A stretch of 64,000 nt of DNA from Melampsora larici-populina 98AG31 (Eukaryota; Basidiomycota; Pucciniomycetes; Pucciniales; Melampsoraceae), in contig NW_006768768.1 in assembly GCF_000204055.1 (NCBI RefSeq), positions 1,568,294 to 1,632,293 of the forward strand, read 5' to 3'. Below, piece by piece: positions 55,901-64,000 of this stretch. Both the position numbers and the translations under genes were made by a program. The notes beneath the pieces were generated by a model. That model made no database searches, had not been told where the DNA came from, and saw only the letters and a program-made list of their open reading frames with translations. How positions within the stretch are numbered: position 1 is the stretch's first letter; each line of letters opens with the position of its first letter.

Positions 55901-56522
55901 TTACTCAAGAATTCCATCAAAGGAGCAGTGTATCCCGGCAGTGGAGGAGATGTTAAGCCAACTCAAAGAAGTCCAAGACGAACTCAGAGAATCCCTGCAT
56001 TTGGCGCAAAAGACGATGAAGGACCAATACGACAAACGTCACGGCAAATCACCGGAGTGGGCAGTGGGATCTAAAGTCTGGCTGGACTCAAGGCATATCT
56101 CCACAACAAGACCAAGCGCTAAGTTTTTGCATAAGTGGTTGGGACCCTTTGTTATCGCTGAAAAGGTGTCGACTAATGCGTATAAGCTAACACTGCCTGA
56201 GTCTATGAGCCGGGTTCATCCTGTGTTCTCTGTAGGATTATTACGACCGTATGTACCAAGCACAGTAAGCGGGCAGCTACAACCTCCGCCTTCCACTATC
56301 ATAATCGACGAAGAGGAGGAATTCGAAGTCATTGCAATCCTTGACAAAAGGAAGAGGGGGATGAAAACGGAATATCTTGTGAGTTGGAAGGGATACGGGC
56401 CCGAAGACGACACATGGGAACCAGCGAGTGGATTGAAGAACGCAAGAGAATTAGTTGATGAGTTTGATAGAAAATATCCTGAAGCGGACAAGAATTATAG
56501 AAGGACACGGCGGTTAAAGTGA
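52914..56522 (+). CDS. Chromovirus reverse transcriptase, RNase H, integrase and chromodomain
   Basis: 1202 codons without interruption. RT: [36 protein letters not shown] and the catalytic [15 protein letters not shown]. RNase H: [36 protein letters not shown] and [10 protein letters not shown]. Integrase: zinc ligands in [13 protein letters not shown] .. CHSCQ, then D in [11 protein letters not shown], D in ITSDRGNIF and E in [15 protein letters not shown]. The chromodomain is residues about 1125-1185 ([32 protein letters not shown]), which in chromoviruses steers integration to marked chromatin. The first 100 codons carry two diverged copies of one segment. The true translation start is probably upstream, in the protease frame. 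Confidence 0.95.
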   Translation: [1202 protein letters not shown]

Positions 56523-56615
56523 GGGCAATGCTTTTTCCCCACAGGGGTTTTTTAATGCTAGCCTGGGGAAAGACGTCAGCTCAGCAAGAGGGAGTGGGAC
56601 GTAGAGGGGAGGTAG

Positions 56616-56768
56616 TGTTATAACCTTATACTGGGTTATGCTTGTATTGAGTACAGTGTGACCACGCCATCTCAGCGCACACCCAAACCTGTGTTGTACT
56701 TCATGCTACAATCTAAGTTATAATATCAGAACTCATCTGGCCTCTGATACCCATCCAAGCTCATAACA
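56616..56768 (+). repeat. Right LTR of the chromovirus
   Basis: Matches 50859-51011 except for one transition. It is followed by the target duplication GAGAT. Confidence 0.95.
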
Positions 56769-56773
56769 GAGAT

Positions 56774-58620
56774 CAAGAAGATGATGTAGAAGGTGGAAGA
56801 GTAGAACTAGGATCACCTCCAACTTGGAGGGTAGCTTGAGTGTATTATTGAGTATTGGCAGATGGACACATTACGTTATTGAGATCTAGAAAGAAATTAT
56901 TGATGAGATAGACTATTATTATTGGTATTTGTAATAGCAAGAGCAACAGAATCAGAAATCAAAATCAAAAAATAAAGATATTTGGACTGAAGGTGAAGAA
57001 GCCACTCACCATGAAGTCCTTTTATAATTGCAATCAAGGGAACCATTGTTGTTTGATATTGAAGGTGTGGAGGTGATGGTAGAGATCTGATGAACAGAAA
57101 TGAGTGGTCCAGGTGGCGTTCCAACTGTAATCACTGCACTCATTACTTCAAGTCCTGAAGATGGTCATGGCTGATGAATTGGGATTGGTGGTTTGTGTGT
57201 TGTTCCAAATTGGATTGTACTACCCAAATTGTTGTATAAAGTGCAATATGGGCGCCTGGAGGGCTATGGCGCTTGAGGGCGCTATGGTGTCCCATAGCTT
57301 AGTAAAATACCGCTTAAACATGCACATAGGTAAACCACTATATTTATGACAACTTGAGAATAGTTATAGCTAAGCGCAAGCCACACTATGAGCATAACTC
57401 AATAGTGAGGGTGGTGCACGTGCTATTCCAGGCGCAGCACGGTGGTGTTGTGAGAACTGCAAGTCAGTTGCTCCTATTTCTAATGATTGTAAAAGACAAT
57501 AATTCACTTGAAATCCCTAGGCAATATACTTTGTTCAAAGATAATCTAACTGAGGTCTTTACTTGTTTATATCAAGTAAAGCTCCTATGCCCACGTCTCT
57601 ACTTGTTCAAACTCATAGATAGTGATCTACATGAGATCAGTAGAAGTCTTTAGCGGTTGTTTTATTTATTGTACTAGCATAACAGAAACTAGTTGGATCA
57701 CACTAGAAGTCTTGGTCAGAGATTTCCCCACCATTGGGCTGATATTTTAATTGTGCTAATTCATAGCAACCAATCAAGCTGTCAGGATGCACATATTAAA
57801 GCATGTCATGTAGGGCTCTTGGAATCATATAGCACCCATCTCCTATGCATCATCACAGAATGATCTCATATTAAGAATCTTTTGCAGAGTTTGGTCAAAA
57901 GACATCATTTCTCATGTGCTTATTGTTTATAATTTCAAGTTTGATTGAGTTTGATGGGCTTCAATAGTGAGTGTATGATATGTGGCTATGTGGGGTAGAT
58001 GAGAGCTGTCTGTTGTTTGTGGCTTTTGGCTCTCTGGAAGATTGAAATTCAGAGTTTCTGAGAGGCTGGGGAAAGTTTGGGGCTTGAAAATCCCTGATCA
58101 CCATTGTCCACCCTCCTCTACCCACTGTGCAGAAAGACTCAAACCTAACCCTGGCAGGTCAAAAAATCACCTTTCACAATATGTACATCAAAATTTTACA
58201 GCTCAAAACTCCACTTTTACATCACACATATTTGGGCAGAAATTGGGAACAAAACACTTTTTGGTCACACACATAGTCTATTTTTGCCCCCAAAAAAGCA
58301 CCTTTTTTGTCAAACACCTCTGTAGGGGAATTGCAGGGTCCTCTCCACTCCCACTATTGGAAGCAGAGCGGTTCCAGTGTTGGTACTATACTAATTACCT
58401 GCCAGTTTGATTCCTATATGTTTCTGCAAGAAATGGAAGCTCCAAAAACCTTGTAACACTTTAGCATATAGTTCCCAAGAAGATTAAATCTATGAGAAGC
58501 CAACCAAACTTTTACTTTGGGGGCTCTTTCATGTTTTCCCTAATTTTTTTCATTGATCCAAGAGATGCAATGTTAGTTTCCTTCTGATCCATATAAATTT
58601 CTCATCACAACTTTGATTGA
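56774..58620. other. No gene recognised; a possible worn hAT-type end near 57240-57445
   Basis: Between about 57250 and 57445, motifs GGCGC, TAGCTTAG / CTAAGCGC and a GCACGGTGGTGTTG end recall the termini of the hAT-like element at 44953-46637. The left limit and a target duplication are not clear. The remaining frames (for instance 58042-58410) are short and domainless. Confidence 0.35.
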
Positions 58621-59678
58621 TCAATCATCCATAAGTGCTGCAATCCTGAACTCATAGCTGATCCGTGTGGGAGTGTCATTTTCTTGGCCATCTAATATTA
58701 TTGAAGTATGTGGAACATTTATTCCATGTTTTCCTTCTCCATGGCTGTCATGCTGCATGAAAACATATACCTCATGTGGTTCCTGATTAGGCAAGTAAAA
58801 CCATCTTTGATGAGGTCCATAACTCCATGCCTGGACTGAATTCCCAATGTGTGTAGGCCTGACTCGGAATTCTAATGCATCTTCTTTCTTGAGGGATCTC
58901 CAATCACATATAGCAAGAGGATTGTCTTTTACAGTTTCAAGAGTTCTCCAAACATTGAGAATCAGAACCCGTTTTCTTTTCTTCATGGATTTCCCAAAAG
59001 CGACTATACTTGGATCCTTTGAATCAAGAAAAGCAGCCTGGAATTGTCTTTTCTTGAATTTTGCACCTTTGGGAGATAGATCAGAGTGGATTGTTGGAAA
59101 AGGCCTCATGCTGCTTTGATTGGGAACACCTCTGTGACCATATGAAATGCAGACTGCCTTTTTTGCATTTGTCCTGAGTACACAAACAGATTGGGTAAGC
59201 CTTTGTTTCAACCATCTATTCAAGCAGAATTCTGTCTTGAGATTCTCTTACAGCTTCTTTACAAGTTGTACAGAATCTTCTTCCATAGCTTTTGTGAACT
59301 CAGAAGAAAATTTGTCTAATTTGTCAATATCTGATATTTCCCGTCTATGGGCATAGGTGAATCCGCTTGTTGCTAGTTCAGGAATGGGTTGCTCATTACG
59401 CAGGTTGTGAAGCTTGACCCTATTTATTAAATACTTGTCCTTTACAAATTCATTCTTTTTGACACCATTATAGGACCAAGCAAATCCATAATCTGAATCA
59501 GGACCTAATCAGAAAAAATCAGCCTCATTTAGAACCACTATGACAAGAATAATAATCAGGTTGGGTAAATGATTGAAAGCATACCTGGAATATGCCTTTT
59601 AGATATAGACCTACATCTTGTAAAAGGACAACAGAACAAAGCAAGTAAGATGAGAATATTAAAAAATGATGGATGCAT
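58621..59678 (-). CDS. Secreted CmcJ/AsaB-like (hydroxylase/desaturase family) protein
   Basis: Three exons (59678-59585, 59504-59252, 59173-58621; introns 80 and 78 nt) sum to 900 nt, giving 299 residues. Residues 1-22 (MHPSFFNILILLALFCCPFT) form a signal peptide followed by RCRSISKR, a possible Kex2-like KR site. The rest follows the CmcJ/NvfI/AsaB family: VKLHNLRNEQPIPEL and SGFTYAHR, the LTNAKKAVCISYGHR segment (family tGA..v..f.h..R), FPTIHSDLSPKGA (family VHvDqS.ka), VLILNVWRTLETVKDNPLAICDWRSL (family iNvWRPL..v.d.PLavcD), and YLPNQEPHEVYVFMQHDS (family p.m.pdEvl.fk.yDs). Characterised members act in fungal secondary metabolism; the reaction here cannot be deduced. A secreted version is unusual to my knowledge. 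A broken paralogue lies at 37463. Confidence 0.85.
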
Positions 59679-60529
59679 GAATAATGTCAAGTTAGATGGC
59701 AATGAATAATTATTCTATTGGAGGACAAATTATGGAGAGGTAACAAGACTTGAAATTTATTGTAGAGATGAGCTAGATTCAACAGATCAATTGGGGGGTG
59801 AATTGGTTCACAAATGGTGTTGGTGTTGATTATAGTCACACAGTACACACAAAAACATGTCACATTCACTGTAGAAGCATACTCACTCTGTGACTATGAT
59901 TAAAACACCCCTGATATATTGATATATAATAATATCATCACCCCAGTATGACCTGTTTCAAAAGTATAGCAAGAGGATCAACAAGGTAATTACTGTCAAA
60001 CCCCTGAAGTTTCACCCACCTGATCTAATCTAGTAACCTTGCAAATTGCAGTCCAGTATGCAAGTATGAACCTAATGCCTTTGTGTCATATCTCACCAGC
60101 TGAAAAATGTTTCATTGACATCTTTTAGAAGTGGGACAGCTAACCTAACTTCAGCAAAATGATAAAAAAGCAGAATGACATTTTTCCCACAAGATCATAG
60201 CTTTGTACTCTACCAATGTTTTACTACATATCTTCTGGTGAGATGAAAATGCCATCAATCAAAATTCCAGAACCATATTGCTTGCTATTTTTCACTTGCT
60301 TTCTCAGTATGATACATGTGAGCTGATCTCTTTGACAAATGGCAAGTTCAGTTTTCAATGATGTTTGTCAAGAATGTTTATTATGATTGTTTATGGCTGC
60401 TATCTCCAAGCCAGAGAGGCTGGACATTCACATTTTTGGATTTGAAGGTTTGGGCTTAAATTTAGTGTGTTGCTCTGGCGCTGTGATTTGAACACTTGGA
60501 ATATGAAGATCAACCACTTGACTATACAT
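59679..60529. other. Upstream of the CmcJ-like gene, no gene recognised
   Basis: AT-rich, with a few short frames and no domain. It presumably includes the promoter of the secreted CmcJ-like gene. Confidence 0.45.
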
Positions 60530-60832
60530 TAGTGGCTCTCAAACCTGCCCTGGTTTTCAAAAAACCCAGTTGTTTTTTGGCAGTAACTTTGTGTATCAAG
60601 TTGACATTTGTTGACAGCTCCCAGCCAAAAATTCCACTGTGGCAACCGGGTTTTTTTAGGGGATACAAAGTAGAAAGCCGGGCACGTGCCCGGGCATGTG
60701 CCCACAAGTCCAGATCCCAATTTTACAGCCAAAATTCGGCCAAGGAAGATTCCAAGCACAATCTCCGGGCACGTGCCCCGCTTTCTACTTTGTATCCCCT
60801 ATTTGAAACTGGGTCAGGTTTGAGAGCCACTA
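60530..60832. mobile_element. MITE of the 8176 family, host of a second MITE
   Basis: Ends TAGTGGCTCTCAAACCTG and inverted CAGGTTTGAGAGCCACTA, TA at both limits. The interior strings AACCCAGTTG, GGCAGTAACTTTGTGTATC, GACAGCTCCCAGCCAAAAA and AACCGGGTTTTT are shared with 8176-8341. A different MITE is inserted at 60657-60801; removing it leaves about 160 bp, the size of the 8176 copy. Confidence 0.85.
60657..60801. mobile_element. Inner MITE with GGGGATACAAAGTAGAAAG ends
   Basis: The left arm GGGGATACAAAGTAGAAAG and following GGGCACGTGCCC are mirrored at the right as GGGCACGTGCCCC..CTTTCTACTTTGTATCCCC. TA flanks each end. 145 bp, no coding capacity. It interrupts the MITE described at 60530. 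Confidence 0.88.
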
Positions 60833-61033
60833 TTGATAATGTATAACTTTAAAACCTGACTGCCATCTGTCTGAAAACAAACATACTGACATACCTTTAA
60901 ATTTTAATGATCAATATGAAAAATCCCCTTTCAAGGATGTCTCTGTCAGGAGTATGATTCTCACAAAATATAAAGTGGGCAAGCCCAAGGAAGTCTAATA
61001 GTCCATCCCAAGATGACCTTGGGGTTCAAATTT

Positions 61034-61282
61034 ACAGCCGTTGAAAGATCTATCAGCAGAGTATTAGATCATTGTGTTGTTGCCAGATTTAATGTAGAGG
61101 TCAAAAACTCCAAAAAACTCTTTTGAGACTGATAACTCTACTGCTCATTGGTCAGATCTAGCACAAGAACAATTGAGTTACTCTCAAAGTGACATAACTT
61201 TTGAGTTTTTGACTTCAAAAGTTAAATCTGGCCACAACACAACTTTTCAAAAATCTGCCAGTAGATCTTACAGTGGCTATAT
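61034..61282. repeat. Long imperfect inverted repeat, arms about 70-75 bp
   Basis: The left arm (AGCCGTTGAAAGATCTATCAG .. GCCAGATTTAATG .. GTCAAAAACTC) pairs with the right arm (GAGTTTTTGAC .. GTTAAATCTGGCC .. CTGCCAGTAGATCTTACAGTGGCT). It is probably a fold-back MITE; the exact ends and target duplication are not clear. Confidence 0.65.
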
Positions 61283-62143
61283 TGGGCCTTCTTCAAATAT
61301 CTTTTCAGTACCATATTTTTGGTGGCTTTGGCCTATCTAGGTCACCTGAAGATGGTGGTATTTGGTAAGATGTAGAGGGTTACATAGTAGTAGCATATTC
61401 TCAAGTGTAGTGCCTCTAGTAGCACAATTTTAGACCCCAAACATGTCATCCAAGATATGTGCCTGTAGGGGTAACTTGTGTTAATAAGCTGATTCTTACA
61501 GTGAATAAGTGCAAAGAACTGTTCATGACACTGTAGTATGATAAGAACATGCACAAATGAAGACTAGACATTGACTTCTTTACAAGTATGATACACATGG
61601 TGTTTAGATTTGATGTTTTATTGAAAAATTGTACACAATCAAAGGATCAAGAAAATGTAAAACAAACTATATGGCTGGTAGCAGTAAGAGTTGGATCTAA
61701 TGTTGAAAGTGTTTTAGTCATGATCTAAAAATATAATAATCATCCAAAACCTTAATAAGAGTTAATTGTTCATGACTCAATTCTGCTAATCATCTTATGA
61801 AGTTCATACAAGGGGCTCATCATCAACCCTTTCAAAAAGTTTCCTCCGATCAATTTCTGACCTTGACATAGGTGCTTTCACAATCTACAATTCCAAAAAT
61901 CTCATTCTCATCTCTCTACTATTCCAAATCATTGGTCAACAACCCTCACCTCGACCCCAAATGATCAGGTTAATCCTCACCGTGACAAAATGATTCCAAT
62001 GCATTTTCATGAAAAAAACACATGTATTATCTTTTCTATCCTTTTCAACATGCATCTTAATACTAAAAACTACCAAAAAACCAATCACCCAATTCTAAAC
62101 CTCTAAAGAGTAACAAAAAGCAGATCATCTCAAAACACCAATC
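61283..62143. other. Downstream spacer of the RNA-binding protein gene
   Basis: No supported gene. The 3' end of the gene at 62144-64000 falls here. Confidence 0.5.
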
Positions 62144-64000
62144 TTAGCGTTTCCATCCATCCCCGTCTTCATCCCCATCCCCATCTCCATCTCCATTCTC
62201 ATCATCACCTCCTACAAAAGGATCATGATGTCCATTCCCATTTCCATTTCCATTCTTACTCCAATGAGTAGTAAGACCAGGAATGAATCCATTCTCTTGA
62301 TTACTTTGATTCATAGGTTGATTAATCCAATTCATCTTAATCTTGCCTACTTCTGGTACATCTTTTCCATGTGCCAATGCCTATTATAGAGACAAAAAGA
62401 TTTCATTAATCTTCAAGAAGAGAGAAAGGTTTCTTTGGGGTAGTTTTGACGTACCTTTTCAGCTGATGCTCTAGTTGAAAACTTGATGGTAAAGTCATCT
62501 TTCCCTTCTTCTTCATTCTCTTCCATCTTCGCAACTGCTACAATCGTTCCAAATTGCTGTGTTATGTTCAAAGAAAAGTGATGATTAAATCAGTTTTATG
62601 ACTCTGATGACTAATAATGAATGATACTACTTAGAAACGGGCACCCACCTCAAGATGTTTACGAATCTTTTCCTGAGCTTCAAAATTAGGTACATCACGT
62701 ACAGACAAAGTACAAGTCCGATTATCAAGTCTGAAAGCCTTATTTAAATTAGACCATGCTCCTCTTCCAGAAAATCCACCACGTGTTGAGGATAATCCTC
62801 CTCTTCCTCGGACTATCCCCCCTCGATTAGGAGCGCTAGTCCCACTTAGATCATTTAAAGGAGGCACAGACTAGAAAACACAATCGTTTCAGTGAAGTCG
62901 TGACTTTGGACTGTTTCACACGGTTCAATTGAATGAGGGCACCTACACCTCTTTCTGGATTCTCTGACGATCCACGTCCATTCACCCGATCTTCCAGATC
63001 AGTATCCAGACCAGCAGAAGACTTGGTTCTATTTGTCTGACTACCAGCTTCCGATACAGGATTAGTACCCCCATTCGGTTCTGAGTATTGAGGAGTGGTT
63101 TCTTTGGTTTCTGGTTGTGATTGTGTTCCAGAGGTAGTAGCAGGTACAGCACTCGTCACCCGCTTTAACGCTTGTTTTAAACTCAATTGCTCCATTAACT
63201 TTTTTTGCTCTTCTATCTTCTCTCTGAGTTCTTGTTCTTTCTGATATAAACTAGGTTCAGTAGAATGATTTTGACGATATGATGAAGTCTGATGGTATTT
63301 ATTAGGATTAGGATTCAATAAGGAAGTCGGTCGAGAATAATTTCCAGGTGTGATAGTTTGTGGTAAAGGAATCATATTGACATTTTGACGAGGTGATTGA
63401 TCTGAGTTGCTACCTTGATCTCTTCTAAAGTGATCGCTAGAATTAAACCTTCTAAAATGAATCTTCACGAACCGATTGTTGAAAACCGGCTCAGGCGACG
63501 CATATGCCTTTGCAGCATCTTCGGCAGATTGAAATGTGACTAGAGCCTGAGCATTGTAGACATCAACGCTCACACTGACAAGCGATCCAAACGTAGAAAA
63601 GTAATCTCGAACATATCGATCTGAAAGAGAACTTTGTGGGATATTTTCGACGACTAGAGTTGTTTTAGATTTGTTGGGTCTTAGAGGATTTTGGTTGAAA
63701 TTATCAGACCGATAGGGTTGTGCTGAGTACTGATTTGGAGCGTTATTAGTTGTGAGGGAGTTTACAGGGAAGAGCGTAGTGACCACATCACTAGTGAATG
63801 GAAGAGAGGTTGGTAAGCCTGGGATGAACGGTTGAGTTGTCAGAGGAGGTATGATGTTCGAGCGTGAAGAGCCTTGTGAGGAAGCAGAGGCTTCAGTTTC
63901 GCCTCGAGTTTGATTAGGGAATACAGGTGCAGGTAGCTGAGACACGGGAGAAGGATTGGCCTCTCTTTCGTCATGTGAGAATTGACAACCTTCTCCTCTG
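62144..64000 (-). CDS. RBM26/27-like RNA-binding protein (CCCH finger, two RRM modules), 5' end outside the window
   Basis: Exons from the window edge: 64000-62920, 62870-62649, 62556-62455 and 62380-62144 (introns 49, 92 and 74 nt). At the edge the frame reads GEGCQFSHDE, the end of a CCCH zinc finger (C..F.H), so the start lies beyond 64000. The first RRM follows (TTLVVENIPQSSLSDRYVRDYF, ALVTFQSAEDAAKAY, NRFVKIHFRRF), then a Gln/Glu-rich coiled coil (LYQKEQELREKIEEQKKLMEQL), an RGG-like stretch (GGIVRGRGGLSSTRGGFSGRG) and a second RRM-like module spread over three exons (CTLSVRDVPNFEAQEKIRKHLE, QFGTIVAVAKM, DDFTIKFSTRASAEKALAHG). It ends in Gly/Asp repeats. This order is that of animal RBM26/27 and fission yeast Rmn1, nuclear factors in RNA turnover. 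Homology is strong; the precise role here is inference. Confidence 0.9.

Larger units (their letters stand above)
50859..56768 (+). mobile_element. Ty3/gypsy chromovirus, 5.9 kb, very young insertion
   Basis: Short LTRs of 153 bp at 50859-51011 and 56616-56768 start TGTTATAACC, end GCTCATAACA and differ by one base by eye (CGCCC versus CACCC). GAGAT flanks both sides (50854-50858, 56769-56773). A purine tract (GTAGAGGGGAGGTAG) precedes the right LTR. Gag, protease, RT, RNase H, integrase and a C-terminal chromodomain are all present in order. The single LTR difference indicates recent transposition. Confidence 0.96.

Noticed and set aside
1..64000. tRNA or rRNA genes
   Set aside because: I looked for B-box-like GGTTCGANTCC strings with partner A boxes and found none; a tRNA scan would be decisive.

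Overview
The window reads as nuclear DNA of a filamentous basidiomycete. A rust-type (Pucciniales) genome is my best guess. The basis is AT-rich, very intron-dense genes (introns about 40-160 nt, GT..AG), heavy loading with many transposon classes, and genes for predicted secreted proteins. The order-level call is inference; no rRNA or other diagnostic marker is present. I saw no tRNA, rRNA or CRISPR array.

Layout. 1-1437: degenerate minisatellite and a GC-rich duplicated block. 1438-7801: a 6.4-kb unit bounded by inverted repeats that holds an intron-containing gene of unknown function (3428-5460, +) and an IS630/Tc1-mariner (DDE_3) transposase (6209-7336, -). 8176-8341: a MITE. 8955-10564: a PP2C phosphatase (-). 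10624-14931: a TA-flanked, CAGT-ended element into which a 3.16-kb PIF/Harbinger element (10656-13813) has jumped. 15072-17473: an NADPH oxidase (-). 17474-23633: mostly decayed repeats, a gene-fragment duplication, a chromovirus remnant and one small secreted cysteine-containing protein (20857-21099, -). 23754-25557: a charged hypothetical protein (+). 26689-30287: an MFS sugar transporter with more than 20 exons (+). 31397-31780: mitochondrial ATP synthase epsilon subunit (-). 32134-32553: a small unknown gene (-). 32976-34301: an ELO fatty-acid elongase (-).

From 36.3 to 57 kb transposons dominate: two MITEs with clear target duplications, a broken copy of a CmcJ-like gene, a near-complete Ty1/copia element (38204-43700), a hAT-like non-autonomous element carrying a decayed COQ2 copy (44953-46637), an eroded hAT transposase gene (about 47240-50760) and a very young Ty3/gypsy chromovirus (50859-56768; LTRs differ at one site by eye). 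The right end has an apparently intact secreted CmcJ-like protein (58621-59678, -), a nested pair of MITEs, and an RNA-binding CCCH/RRM protein of the RBM26/27 type that runs off the window edge (62144-64000, -).

Housekeeping genes (PP2C, NOX, ATP15, ELO, MFS, RBM26-like) are scattered single genes, not a cluster. The most unusual items are the 6.4-kb passenger-bearing unit, the COQ2 copy inside a hAT-like element, the secreted CmcJ-like protein with its broken paralogue, and the several nested insertions whose order can be read from target duplications. Exon structures were derived by hand from splice motifs and frame, and the exon sums for the main genes are multiples of three.
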